Shown here one piece after another: positions 1 through 8,599 of a DNA stretch of 64,000 nt (its first letter is position 1; the number at the start of each line of letters is the position of its first letter). The notes below the pieces were generated by a model, which saw only the letters and a program-made list of their open reading frames with translations, was not told the origin of the DNA and made no database searches. The stretch covers positions 35,235 through 99,234 of the forward strand of contig JAQWUD010000022.1 of the NCBI GenBank assembly GCA_029242325.1. Reading direction: 5' to 3'. Source of the stretch: Luminiphilus sp. GTDB taxonomy: Bacteria; Pseudomonadota; Gammaproteobacteria; Pseudomonadales; Halieaceae. Made by a program: the position numbers and the translations under genes.

Positions 1-518
1 ACGGGTAAAAATGCAAAAAAAGGGATCCCCTCGCCCGTCATGTCTTCAAGAAAACTGCTCACGATCAGGTTGGTCGACGTGCCAATGAGGGTTAGCGTGC
101 CGCCCAATATTGCAGCGTAAGAGATGGGGAGAAGGATCTTGCTCGCCGGGTGGTAGGGGGTTTTTCGCAGCGTGCCTGCCAGAGTTGCGACGACTGCTGT
201 GTTGTTCACGAAAGCCGAAAACAGCATTGTAATACCTGACAAGCTGACCAGTGTGGTCGGGAGTGTCCCTTTTACAAGGCGGCTGGACAAAGTCAGTAGC
301 CATGGCAGTCGCTCAAGCCCGATAGACACCATCACCAGCAACAGCAGCGTGACCAAACCATCGTTGGTTGCTTTGGCCAATACCATCTGCATGTCGATGC
401 TGCCTGCCAGTACGCAGGCTGCAGCGGCCAGCGTGAATAGCAAAGCTGGCGCAACCCGGCTAAAGACCAGTCCAGCGATCAACAACACAACAATGAGAGC
501 GATCAGTAAAGGCTCCAT
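1..518 (-). CDS. SLC13/DASS-type anion permease, N-terminal part (runs off left edge)
   Basis: I translated the minus strand from an ATG at 518. It gives an open frame of about 172 residues that continues past base 1. It begins with a hydrophobic helix (MEPLLIALIVVLLIAGLVF) and has more membrane segments further on. Two motifs are typical of the SLC13/CitT/ArsB superfamily: SAFVNNTAVVATL, and GGTLTLIGTSTNLIV, the substrate/sodium-binding hairpin with the SxTN signature. An upstream in-frame ATG at 593 exists, but the ATG at 518 has GGTGGAG just upstream and starts right before the first helix. The protein should sit in the inner membrane and carry a di/tricarboxylate, sulfate or similar anion. 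The substrate cannot be told, and TrkA_C domains may follow beyond the window. Confidence 0.8.
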   Translation of the reverse strand, partial: MEPLLIALIVVLLIAGLVFSRVAPALLFTLAAAACVLAGSIDMQMVLAKATNDGLVTLLLLVMVSIGLERLPWLLTLSSRLVKGTLPTTLVSLSGITMLFSAFVNNTAVVATLAGTLRKTPYHPASKILLPISYAAILGGTLTLIGTSTNLIVSSFLEDMTGEGIPFFAFLP

Positions 519-660
519 CGACTCCACCACGGACACGTCAGGGTGCAGAATACGCCCTCTTGAGGTGACACAAAAAGCCCGAAATCTGGTCATCCTGCCA
601 CTTCACCGATAAGCTATGTGGATATCGTCGCCACTCACGCGATCGCGGTAATGGGAAAGA

Positions 661-689
661 CTCCTTGTCTGGGGTCTGTAGACAAGGAG
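661..689 (+). promoter_or_regulatory. Perfect hairpin covering the Shine-Dalgarno of the VOC gene
   Basis: CTCCTTGTCT (661-670) and AGACAAGGAG (680-689) are perfect reverse complements, 10 bp, separated by a 9-nt loop. The 3' arm contains the AAGGAG ribosome site placed 6 nt before the ATG at 696. In RNA the site would be fully paired, so translation would be off until the stem opens. It could alternatively be a DNA operator. The stem and its position are seen directly; the regulatory role is inferred. Confidence 0.6.
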
Positions 690-695
690 AACGGC

Positions 696-1074
696 ATGAT
701 TGCCTACACAACGCTTGGCGTCAGCGATTTTGAGCGCGCCAAGCATTTCTACAGCACCTTGCTGGGTCTGATCGGTGCTGACTATGTACTCGGCAACGAA
801 CGCATCGCCCTATACGGAATGAGTGTGGAGAATCCCATGCTGGCAGTGTGCATTCCCTATAACGAGCAAGCGGCAAGCCCGGGTAATGGCACCATGGTGG
901 CGATTCGCGCGGGGACTCCAGAGACCTGCGACCCACTGTATGAAAAAGCCATTGAGCTCGGTGCCACCTGCGACGGCCCTCCCGGCGAGCGCATGCCCGG
1001 ATTTTTTTTACGGCGCCTATGTTCTAGATCCTGATGGCAACAAACTCTGCTTCTGCCAAATGAGGCCTAGCTGA
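696..1074 (+). pseudogene. VOC/glyoxalase-fold protein, frameshifted in an 8-T run
   Basis: From the ATG at 696 (AAGGAG upstream) the frame reads MIAYTTLGVSDFERAKHFY, the usual first beta-alpha unit of a small glyoxalase/bleomycin-resistance (VOC) protein, for about 100 residues. At the T run 1002-1009 it shifts into a frame that ends early. Removing one T joins it to the frame ending at 1074 with FYGAYVLDPDGNKLCFCQ, the standard VOC C-terminal strand with its metal-ligand region. The restored protein is about 125 residues, normal for the family. The damage may be real, phase-variable slippage, or a homopolymer sequencing error. Substrate unknown; these proteins are often lyases, isomerases or resistance proteins. 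Confidence 0.75.
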
Positions 1075-1129
1075 CTTTTTTCACACCCCCTCAATTCAAC
1101 TGCGCAACAAAACGCATCGGAGTTAGCAT

Positions 1130-2266
1130 ATGCTTCGCTTTTTTTCTTACCGCTTCATAGGAGCTGCCTACATCCTCTTATTAGGCAGCAGTGAGGTCCT
1201 GGCTCACGCTAATATCGACGTCATCACCGTTTCCAACGGCGATCAAATCACGGGAGGCGTCAGTACGATGTCGGCGGGCAGATTATCCTTAAGCACCGAT
1301 TACGCGGGCACCCTCAGTATCAAGTGGCGCGAAGTACAGCAAATTGACAGCCGCTATATGTACGAGGTGAGACTCGCCGATGGCGAGAGAATCTATGGCC
1401 GATGGGGGGCCAACGATGTCCCTGATCAACTGACCTTTCATTCTGCAGGGGAATACAGGCAACTCGACATCGATGACATCGTAGAGGTGCGCTCTATTGA
1501 GGAAGCGTTGGAAGACAAATTAGATCTGCAGCTGAGCAGCACCTTCACTGCCGACCCGAACAGCCAAGCGCTTGTATTGTCCGCAAAAGGAACCTACGAC
1601 ACGCGCGGTGGCCGAACACGTTTTTCTGCCCGAATCGACGACAGCAAAACGGTCAGCAAAGATAACGAAAACCGCGTCAAACAAACCAGCAATGCCTCAA
1701 ATTTCTCTTTGTACCGTGAATTTTGGCGAGCGCGCGGCACGGCACAATCTTACCGGGTGTTGAACGCTGTCTACTCCAGTAATAACGAACTCGGCATAAC
1801 TCACAGGGCGTCATTGGGGGTTGGTCTTGGGCGTTACCTCATTAATGAACTGGGCCGCGAATTGGCTGTATCAGCTGGGGTACAGGGTGTGCAGGAAAGG
1901 CGAAGCTCCTGCGAGGACCAGACGGCCACCCGTCACTTATCCACTACGATGGGCGACACCGCGATAGACGACACCACACTGGCGACCTGTAACGACTCGG
2001 AGCTCTTCATCAATCTTCAGTGGCACCTGTACAGCTTTCAGGACCTCGATATGGATATCTTGGTGACGAGCAATGCCTATCCATCACTCTCAGATTTCGG
2101 CCGGGTGAGAGGCGACCTCGAATTGCTGGTCAACTGGGAGCTGTTCAGCAACTTTTACTGGACAATCAACGCGCGAACGGAAATCGATAACGCAGGCGAC
2201 CGGGACAATACCAGCTTGTCCAACAGCGACTTTACGCTTTCAACGGGTGTAAGCTGGAGGTACTGA
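1130..2266 (+). CDS. DUF481 family outer-membrane protein
   Basis: 378 residues with a signal peptide (hydrophobic stretch to about residue 25, cut near VLAHA). An N-terminal small-strand domain (about 30-125, DGERIYGRWG type) precedes a predicted beta-barrel with alternating hydrophobic strands that ends in a C-terminal aromatic residue (SWRY), the usual signal for BAM-dependent insertion. Proteins of this build are annotated DUF481/YdiY-like; function is not established. GGAG sits 7-10 nt before the ATG. It stands alone on the plus strand and converges with the MscS gene, 22 bp apart. The pair of cysteines near 260-285 could form a loop disulfide (inference). Confidence 0.7.
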   Translation: MLRFFSYRFIGAAYILLLGSSEVLAHANIDVITVSNGDQITGGVSTMSAGRLSLSTDYAGTLSIKWREVQQIDSRYMYEVRLADGERIYGRWGANDVPDQLTFHSAGEYRQLDIDDIVEVRSIEEALEDKLDLQLSSTFTADPNSQALVLSAKGTYDTRGGRTRFSARIDDSKTVSKDNENRVKQTSNASNFSLYREFWRARGTAQSYRVLNAVYSSNNELGITHRASLGVGLGRYLINELGRELAVSAGVQGVQERRSSCEDQTATRHLSTTMGDTAIDDTTLATCNDSELFINLQWHLYSFQDLDMDILVTSNAYPSLSDFGRVRGDLELLVNWELFSNFYWTINARTEIDNAGDRDNTSLSNSDFTLSTGVSWRY

Positions 2267-2288
2267 ACGCCGAGCCTCGAAGAGAGCG

Positions 2289-4046
2289 CTACTGAGCTAA
2301 CTCATCTACGTGCTTGTCATGGCCAGACAAATGGATGTCGCGCTGAGGCACTGGAATGGTTATTCCCTCGGCGTCAAAGCGCTGCTTCACCGCCTTGTTC
2401 AGGGCCCATACTGTCTCCCAAAACTCGCCCGTTCTGGCATACGCCCGTACTAAAAAATCGATGGAGTAATCACTGAATTGCTTTACCCGCACTATTGGCT
2501 CAGGGTTGTGGAGAAATCTCTCATCTGCCGCGATCAACTCTTCCAGTACACGCTGAACATGGTCTAGATCTTCGCGATAACTGACGCGGTAAATCATGTC
2601 GGTGCGACGCAAGTGCTGACCTGTGAAATTCAGGATAACGCCGCCCCAAATTTTGCTGTTGGGTATGATCAACACGCGGTTATCAACCGTTACCACGGTG
2701 GTGTTGACGAGGTTCATCTTCCGTACCTCTCCCTCGACATCTGCAGCCCCGATAAAATCGCCCGTGTCAAACGGCCGGTAGGCGAGGATCATGGCCCCCG
2801 AGGCAAAATTGGCCAATGTATCCTGGAGTGCGAAACCGACGATAAAGCCCACAACACCCAATCCAGCAATCAGCGGTGTCACCGATACACCCACCTGCGC
2901 CAATGCCACCAGCACACCGATCATAAAGACCACTGTGCCCGCCATGGAAATCAGGGTTTCCCGCAGCAGTTGAGAGATCGCTGGATTCGAGTGGGCCAAT
3001 GCGCGTTCAGTGAAGCGGCGCGAGACGCCCGCCAACTGACGTGCAGCAAAAATTATCAGAACAAACAGGATAACCGACACGGTAGTGCCAGCCCCCTTGA
3101 CACTGACCCAATCCCCAACACTGTCCATCACTTCAGCGTAGAGGATGTTCACTACTGCGGTATCTACCAGGGAGAGCGCGAGGCCGCCACCCTCATCTAT
3201 CAGCACCCTGCGCATCTCCAGTGTGCTAGCATCCAGCAGGGTGAGTTGCGACACCACTCCCCTTAACCGTTTTAGGGCGATCTCTAATCGTTCAGACTCA
3301 AATCGGGCCGCCTGCAATAGCTCCGCATCGGTGCCATCGCTTGACTGGCGGGCCGCCAACATTTTCAGCGCATGATGATGCAGGTGGACTTGACCCATCA
3401 TTTCCTCACCAAAATAACTGAGGGTGCGCACGATTTTCTTCCTCAAATCGCTGTCATCAAATTCCAAATTCTGCAACAACAAAACCTGTTTGGTAGCCAA
3501 CTGCAGATAGAGCAGCCTCTGCCCGTCAAACATTACGGAATAGGACTCTTCGCTCAGGCGTTCGGCACCGCTTAATGCACTCTGTCGCGCAACTGATTCA
3601 TTGAGACGTAAAGTCAGGCTGGTAAAGCGGTCGACCAGCGTGTTCTCGATTACACTCTCTCGCGCCTCAACGAGCTGCCTGAAACTCTGTCTCTCCGGTG
3701 CATCGGTGGGTAGCGCCATCACCCGGTCGGCAAGCGCCAAAATATTGTTGAACAGATTAATGGTTTTTTCGTCGCGCCGGATCTCCAGTATTCTGCGACG
3801 TTCAAAGGAGTCGGGTAGATTGTAGGATTCAAACTCGCGCAGTGATGCCAGTTCGCGGGCCACCCCTTCCGAAAGTTGAGCAATCGACAGGTCGGACAGG
3901 TCGGACAGGTCGGACAGGTCGGACAGGTCGGACAGGTCGGCATCTTCCGGCACTTGTGCGAAACCGGGCTGCGCCACCAGTAACAGCAATACAATGGCAC
4001 ACCGTAAAGGCCAAATTAAACTGAATACCTGTGGCCTCCTGATCAT
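2289..4046 (-). CDS. MscS-family mechanosensitive channel with N-terminal DLS repeat
   Basis: 585 residues. A signal peptide (to about 31, QPGFA-Q) is followed by an acidic stretch with six DLS repeats, then a long helical, probably periplasmic domain (60-300). Transmembrane helices follow, then the MscS pore and beta domain: PLIAGLGVVGFIVGFALQD pore helix, FxTGDFI, and the VDNRVLIIPNSKIW strand. This fits the larger MscS-like proteins that release solutes on hypo-osmotic shock. The start is 4 bp after the DAHP synthase stop, so the two are probably co-transcribed and translationally coupled. An AGGAGG lies inside the first codons but no in-frame start follows it, so 4046 is kept. Transported solute unknown. 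Confidence 0.85.
   Translation of the reverse strand: MIRRPQVFSLIWPLRCAIVLLLLVAQPGFAQVPEDADLSDLSDLSDLSDLSDLSIAQLSEGVARELASLREFESYNLPDSFERRRILEIRRDEKTINLFNNILALADRVMALPTDAPERQSFRQLVEARESVIENTLVDRFTSLTLRLNESVARQSALSGAERLSEESYSVMFDGQRLLYLQLATKQVLLLQNLEFDDSDLRKKIVRTLSYFGEEMMGQVHLHHHALKMLAARQSSDGTDAELLQAARFESERLEIALKRLRGVVSQLTLLDASTLEMRRVLIDEGGGLALSLVDTAVVNILYAEVMDSVGDWVSVKGAGTTVSVILFVLIIFAARQLAGVSRRFTERALAHSNPAISQLLRETLISMAGTVVFMIGVLVALAQVGVSVTPLIAGLGVVGFIVGFALQDTLANFASGAMILAYRPFDTGDFIGAADVEGEVRKMNLVNTTVVTVDNRVLIIPNSKIWGGVILNFTGQHLRRTDMIYRVSYREDLDHVQRVLEELIAADERFLHNPEPIVRVKQFSDYSIDFLVRAYARTGEFWETVWALNKAVKQRFDAEGITIPVPQRDIHLSGHDKHVDELAQ
3886..3939. repeat. Six perfect 9-bp tandem repeats inside the MscS-family gene
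   Basis: The unit GACAGGTCG is repeated six times without a mismatch. On the minus strand it encodes Asp-Leu-Ser six times, between the signal peptide and the helical domain of the channel. The unit length is a multiple of three, so gain or loss of copies would lengthen or shorten the protein without a frameshift. The reading frames on both strands all stay open here, which explains several repetitive shadow ORFs. Confidence 0.95.
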
Positions 4047-4050
4047 GACA

Positions 4051-5109
4051 TCAACCCGATTCCCTGCGACGCTCGACAGCCGCAGCGAGCGTTGTCAGCG
4101 TCTGAGTGGTTTGCGCCCAATCCATACAGGGATCGGTAATACTTTTGCCGTATATCAGGTCATCCTTATTGACGACGTCCTGACGGCCAGATTCGATAAA
4201 ACTCTCGAGCATCAGACCCGTAATGCGATGATCACCCCGCTCTATTTGAGAGGCAATATCCTCTACCACAGCAACCTGACGATCAGGCTGCTTGCGGCTG
4301 TTGGCATGACTGGCGTCAATCATAATGCTCTCCAGCAACGATGCCTTTCTCAGCATGGCGCTGGCGTCGTCGACCGAAAACATATCGTAATTGGGTTGTG
4401 GACCGCCTCGCAAAATCAGATGGCAGTAAGGGTTCCCGGCGGTCTCAAAAATGGCCGACTGCCCTCCTTTCGTCACGGATAAAAAATGATGGGAGTGTTG
4501 AGCCGCGCCGATTGCATCGACTGCGATCTGAATATTGCCACCCGTGCCGTTCTTAAAGCCAACCGGGCACGACAGCCCGCTGGCCAACTCGCGATGACTC
4601 TGGCTCTCGGTGGTACGAGCGCCGATTGCACCCCAGCTGATGAGATCCGCTATGTACTGGGGAGAAATAAGATCCAGGTACTCAGTAGCAGTAGGAAGAC
4701 CAGCTGCGTTGATATCCAACAACAATCTACGTGCGCGTCTCAACCCTTCAGTCACATCAAACGAATTGTCGAGATGCGGATCATTGATCAAGCCTTTCCA
4801 CCCCACGGTTGTTCGAGGCTTCTCGAAATACACCCGCATCACGATCAAAAGCTGATCCGCAATCGTCTCGGAAAATGCTTTGAGTCGCGCGGCGTAGTCA
4901 AGAGCGGCAGCGGGGTCATGTATTGAACACGGCCCGACAACGATCACCAGCCGGTCATCCGACTGATCAAGAACCGATTGAATGGCGGTGCGCGAATGGC
5001 TGACCTGCTGTGCCACTTCGTCACTGGCGGGCATTTCATCGATCAGCGCTTCTGGAGTGAGCAACTCGCGAAGGTTGCGAATGCGCAGATCATCGGTGTT
5101 AGTCGCCAT
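4051..5109 (-). CDS. aroG: 3-deoxy-7-phosphoheptulonate (DAHP) synthase, AroF/G/H class
   Basis: Condenses phosphoenolpyruvate and erythrose 4-phosphate in the first step of the shikimate pathway. The protein is 352 residues from the ATG at 5109, which has AGGA upstream; a longer frame to 5190 adds 27 residues with no family likeness. Class I motifs are present: VVGPCSIHD, VMRVYFEKPRTTVGWKGLINDP, GARTTESQSHRELASGLS, GFKNGTGG and DASHANS. Which feedback type (Phe, Tyr or Trp) cannot be told from sequence alone, so the symbol marks the class. Upstream of and likely in one transcript with the MscS gene. Confidence 0.9.
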   Translation of the reverse strand: MATNTDDLRIRNLRELLTPEALIDEMPASDEVAQQVSHSRTAIQSVLDQSDDRLVIVVGPCSIHDPAAALDYAARLKAFSETIADQLLIVMRVYFEKPRTTVGWKGLINDPHLDNSFDVTEGLRRARRLLLDINAAGLPTATEYLDLISPQYIADLISWGAIGARTTESQSHRELASGLSCPVGFKNGTGGNIQIAVDAIGAAQHSHHFLSVTKGGQSAIFETAGNPYCHLILRGGPQPNYDMFSVDDASAMLRKASLLESIMIDASHANSRKQPDRQVAVVEDIASQIERGDHRITGLMLESFIESGRQDVVNKDDLIYGKSITDPCMDWAQTTQTLTTLAAAVERRRESG

Positions 5110-5167
5110 TCTCGATCCTGTAAAAAAGCAGTTATCAAAGGCGCGCAAGGATAGCATTTTGCAGCGC

Positions 5168-5698
5168 TTAATCAGTGGCCAAGTATTCACCTTCTTTCAA
5201 TAGTGCATCCACCATCGCGCCCACTGAATTGGGTGCGACCAAGTGCGCCGCGTACCACGTGTGCAAGCATCTAATGCGAGACGAGTCAGCGATCCCTCCG
5301 ATGCCGCGCCCATCGAATGCCTTTTGCATACCACTCGCATAGAGGAAGTCGCGCTCTTCGGCCGTCATGTAGTCAGCGCGCAATCGCTTGTGCAGCACAT
5401 GATCTTCTCGTAATGCGACCTGCAGCGCTGGTGTCATGTCCACCCTCTCCTGCAACCGCGCTATCCATCCCGAAGCCTCGAGGCGGTCGATACGCAAGGA
5501 GAGTTCAGCACCTACTAACCAATACAGGGTTGGAAACGGCTTGTCGTCGACGACCGAAGACACGCGTATCACGATGGGGTCATCATTAACGTCTGTTACG
5601 GCGATAGCACGAAGGCCGCGAGGCTTGCGACCCAGCAACATAGCTACACGGTGCCGCTGCGCGTCTGTCGGTGGACTATCAGTGACGATGAATGGCAT
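5168..5698 (-). CDS. DUF501 family protein
   Basis: 176 residues, soluble, no signal. The block PFPTLYWLVGAELSLRIDRLEASG and the later HxxWYAAHLVAPNSVGAMVDALL match the conserved core of DUF501, a small bacterial family of unknown function that often lies near phosphatase or cell-division genes. Here it lies upstream of DAHP synthase on the same strand (58 bp from its chosen start) and divergent from the cobalamin riboswitch. No catalytic motif can be named. Family assignment is from memory of the conserved segment. Confidence 0.7.
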   Translation of the reverse strand: MPFIVTDSPPTDAQRHRVAMLLGRKPRGLRAIAVTDVNDDPIVIRVSSVVDDKPFPTLYWLVGAELSLRIDRLEASGWIARLQERVDMTPALQVALREDHVLHKRLRADYMTAEERDFLYASGMQKAFDGRGIGGIADSSRIRCLHTWYAAHLVAPNSVGAMVDALLKEGEYLATD

Positions 5699-5759
5699 CG
5701 CTCCAGTTTACCATCGCAATCCATTGACCCCACGCTGTGGGGAGAGTAGTGTGCTGGCC

Positions 5760-5880
5760 GTTAGGTGCCTGCCGCTCTGGAGAGCTGGGCAGGTTAAAAG
5801 GGAAGTCCGGTGAGACGAGATCAAGTCCGGCGCTGCCCCCGCAACGGTCATCACTGAGTGAGAGCCCGATACCTGCCTGA
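5760..5880 (+). promoter_or_regulatory. Cobalamin (adenosylcobalamin) riboswitch upstream of btuB
   Basis: The stretch has the B12-riboswitch signature in order: GGTGCCTGCC at 5764, GGGAAGTCCGGTGAGA around 5800, GTCCGGCGCTGCCCCCGCAACGG (B12 box) at 5825-5847, TGAGAGCC, and the closing GATACCTGCC near 5868-5877. It reads toward btuB. Downstream (about 5899-5950) AGCGGC and CGGGC can pair with GCCCG and GCCGC, a likely expression platform before the btuB start. High adenosylcobalamin would lower btuB expression. Confidence 0.93.
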
Positions 5881-6029
5881 CGTGCAACCATCATGTGAAG
5901 CGGCGGGCTTCTGCAGGATGCATCCGATACGCCCGGTAATGATGCCGCGCTGTGTTTAGCATCCCCAGCCATGCCAATGCTTGATGGCAAATCAGAGCAT
6001 AACGCTGACAGGCGAAAGGGATGGCACCA

Positions 6030-7988
6030 ATGAACTCATACCGTGACCGTAGGCTCAGGACGGGCCCTTTAAGGCTTCAGACCGTCGCCTTCTCGAGTAG
6101 AGATAACAGCACTGACCGGTCACTCCATGCGTGGGCTACTGCGCTCTCGATCATAACATTCTTTGCGCTGCCGACCATCGGGGCGACCTTTGCTGCCGCA
6201 GAGGAAGAGCCGGGTGCGGGTGCTGTTGAAGAAGTAGTCGTTTCCTCGCGCACCCCTGATCTGATAGATCAAATTGGTGTCTCCGTCAGCGTACTGGACA
6301 GCGAAGACATGCGCTCGCTGGGCTACGCGGATCTGGGTTCATTGTTAGACACACAACCCGGTGTGACCGTGACCATGGATGGCGGCTACGGCAAGGCAGC
6401 TGCGGTAAGGATTCGCGGCGAGGAGGGTTACCGCACACGTATCGTGCTGGACGGCATTAATATCGCTGATCCCTCTTCCCCCCAGATCAGTCCCCGGATT
6501 GAGCATCTTGTGAGTAGCGGACTGTCCCGAGTAGAGATTTTGCGCGGCCCTCAAGGGCTGCTGTGGGGGGCGGACGCCGGTGGGGTGATTATGATGTCCA
6601 CCACTGATGACAAAGCTGAGACTGGGCTGGAGGGCTTCCTCGAGGCTGGTGGTGACGATTTTTATCAGGCGGCCGCGAATGGCGTGGTGAGCGGCGATCG
6701 CGTGACTGGGTCTATCTCTGTCGCACAACTGGAGACGGATGGCATCAATGCCCGAGACATCGATAGCGTGAATCCGGATCGCGATGGTTATGAAAATACC
6801 ACTGCCCACGGGGCGCTCTCGATGGCGCTCAATGACGCTTTTTCGCTACACGTCGCCGCGACCGATCTATCCGGCAAAAATGAATACGACGGGTGCTACG
6901 ATACCGCAACCTTTGCCCTCATCCACGACTGTGAAGACGAATATGAACAGCAGGCCTGGCGCGCGGCGGCTCGATACAGATCTGATCATCACTCTGTCGA
7001 GCTGAGTTTTGCTTCCAGCGAGACGGAGCGCGCCTTTTTCTCGGCGAAGCAACTCTCCTACGAGACCAGCGGCGAGACCGAAACCCTTTCACTGGTTGGC
7101 TCCTGGCAAGCCGCCGATAACACTCGATTGACCTATGGGGTGGATCAGGAGGAGCAATCGCTATCTGACGCCAGCACCGATTGGTCAAGAGATAACACGG
7201 GAATCTACCTCGAGGCCCAGCAACGCTTTGGTCAGGGTGTCATGACCGTTGGCTGGCGGCACGATGACAACGATGATTTTGGGAAATTTGAGAGCTGGCG
7301 AATCAGTGGCCGATACACTCTCACTGGCATTGCCGAGGGATGGGCCTTACGTGGAGCAATCGGCACCGGTTTTAGGGCGCCCAGCCTCTACGAAATCGCC
7401 TACAACAATGGCCCGTTTGCCTATCCGCCGGCCGCAGGCACGCCTCTGCTGGAAGAAGAGTCCGAAGGTTGGGAGCTCGGCATCCTGGGTAACATTGGGC
7501 AAATGGCGCTCGAGCTCATTTGGTTTGACCAGCAGATCGACAATGAAATCATCTACGATCTCGCCACTTACAGCGGTTATCTGCAGACGAGCGGCACGAG
7601 CACTTCAGAGGGTGTAGAACTGATCGCCAGTCTGCCGCTGTCTCAACACTGGCTGCTAGAGGGTAACTTCACCTCGATGGACGCCGCCCAGCAAAATGGG
7701 GCTGAGCGACCTTATCGACCGGAGCAAACCGGGCGACTGAGCATTGTATGGGAGCACAGCGCATGGTCGGCAAGGCTCACCGCACGACATACCGGTGCGA
7801 CGACCGACCCCTTCATGACCTCCATTGACGACACCCTGACGGTTGATCTGACCGCCAGGTGGGCGGCCGCCCCCCGCTGGTCTCTGGAGGCGCGACTGCT
7901 TAACCTTACTGACCAATCCGATCAGCAACTGCCAGGCTACCGCATGCCCGGTATGACCGCTTACGCGGGCATTCGCATGACCCTATAG
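6030..7988 (+). CDS. btuB: TonB-dependent vitamin B12 receptor BtuB
   Basis: About 652 residues. A long N-region and hydrophobic signal (about 34-56, ATFAAAEEE) is followed by a TonB-box-like VEEVVVSS, a plug domain (SVLDSEDMRSLGYADLGSLLDTQPGVTV ... RIVLDGINIADP ... VEILRGPQGLLWGADAGGVI) and a 22-strand-type barrel ending in a TonB-receptor C-terminus (YAGIRMTL). The riboswitch upstream and cobO downstream identify the ligand as cobalamin or a corrinoid. I prefer the ATG at 6030 because GAAAGGG ends 9 nt before it; the ATG at 6021 directly touches that site. Forms an operon with cobO (9 bp gap) and the membrane protein after it. Confidence 0.9.
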   Translation: MNSYRDRRLRTGPLRLQTVAFSSRDNSTDRSLHAWATALSIITFFALPTIGATFAAAEEEPGAGAVEEVVVSSRTPDLIDQIGVSVSVLDSEDMRSLGYADLGSLLDTQPGVTVTMDGGYGKAAAVRIRGEEGYRTRIVLDGINIADPSSPQISPRIEHLVSSGLSRVEILRGPQGLLWGADAGGVIMMSTTDDKAETGLEGFLEAGGDDFYQAAANGVVSGDRVTGSISVAQLETDGINARDIDSVNPDRDGYENTTAHGALSMALNDAFSLHVAATDLSGKNEYDGCYDTATFALIHDCEDEYEQQAWRAAARYRSDHHSVELSFASSETERAFFSAKQLSYETSGETETLSLVGSWQAADNTRLTYGVDQEEQSLSDASTDWSRDNTGIYLEAQQRFGQGVMTVGWRHDDNDDFGKFESWRISGRYTLTGIAEGWALRGAIGTGFRAPSLYEIAYNNGPFAYPPAAGTPLLEEESEGWELGILGNIGQMALELIWFDQQIDNEIIYDLATYSGYLQTSGTSTSEGVELIASLPLSQHWLLEGNFTSMDAAQQNGAERPYRPEQTGRLSIVWEHSAWSARLTARHTGATTDPFMTSIDDTLTVDLTARWAAAPRWSLEARLLNLTDQSDQQLPGYRMPGMTAYAGIRMTL

Positions 7989-7997
7989 GACTGAAGC

Positions 7998-8597
7998 ATG
8001 GATCGCACCACCAAACACAACAAGGCCATGGCCAAACAAAAGGCCGCCGTAGATGAAGGCATCGCCAAAGCTGATATTGACCGCGGCGTGAGTGTGCTCC
8101 TTACGGGGGACGGAAAAGGTAAAACCAGCTCCGCGTTCGGCATGGTGATGCGCGCATTGGGCTATGGCCAGCGCGTCGGAATTGTGCAGTTCATCAAGGG
8201 CGAGCAGGCATCGGGTGAGGAGTTGTTTGTGCGGGAACAGCTCCCGACTGTGACCCTTTACCAGATGGGTACTGGCTTTACGTGGGATACCCAGGATCGA
8301 GAGGGTGATATCAGCGCAGCGAAAAGGACTTGGGCGCAAGCCAAAGGGATGCTTAACGACGACCAGTATGATCTGGTAGTCTTGGATGAGCTCACTTACA
8401 TGCTGGCCTTTGACTACCTCCCAGAGGCAGAGGTGATCGCTGCGATCACCGGCCGACCCACATCGCAAAGCGTCATTTTGACCGGCCGCGGTGGTGGCCA
8501 GGCGCTTCGAGAGGCAGTGGATACCGTCTCTGAGGTCAAAGAAATCAAGCACGCCTACCGCGCGGGCATTCGCGCCAGACAAGGCGTGGATTACTGA
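7998..8597 (+). CDS. cobO: Cob(I)yrinic acid a,c-diamide adenosyltransferase
   Basis: 199 residues, the usual length for CobO/BtuR (ATP:corrinoid adenosyltransferase). A P-loop GDGKGKTSSAFG lies near residue 37, with VGIVQFIKGE, the DLVVLDELTY acidic strand and the C-terminal IKHAYRAGIRARQGVDY, all typical of the family. The enzyme transfers the adenosyl group of ATP to reduced corrinoids, so imported cobalamin can be turned into coenzyme B12. It sits 9 bp after btuB and shares its riboswitch control. An equal-length ORF on the opposite strand is a shadow. Confidence 0.93.
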   Translation: MDRTTKHNKAMAKQKAAVDEGIAKADIDRGVSVLLTGDGKGKTSSAFGMVMRALGYGQRVGIVQFIKGEQASGEELFVREQLPTVTLYQMGTGFTWDTQDREGDISAAKRTWAQAKGMLNDDQYDLVVLDELTYMLAFDYLPEAEVIAAITGRPTSQSVILTGRGGGQALREAVDTVSEVKEIKHAYRAGIRARQGVDY

Positions 8598-8599
8598 GC

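Noticed and set aside
172..612. 146-residue plus-strand ORF at the left edge
   Set aside because: The minus strand here encodes an SLC13-type permease with clear motifs and helices; the plus frame is Ser/Thr-rich shadow.
2613..3266. 217-residue plus-strand ORF over the MscS gene
   Set aside because: Cys/His/Gln-rich composition without domains; shadow of the channel gene.
3719..4024. Several repetitive ORFs (CPT, RPV and GRT repeats) over the MscS gene
   Set aside because: They are other frames of the same six 9-bp repeats.
7983..8582. 199-residue ORF opposite cobO
   Set aside because: The cobO frame has all family motifs and fits the operon; the opposite frame has none and is a codon-bias shadow.
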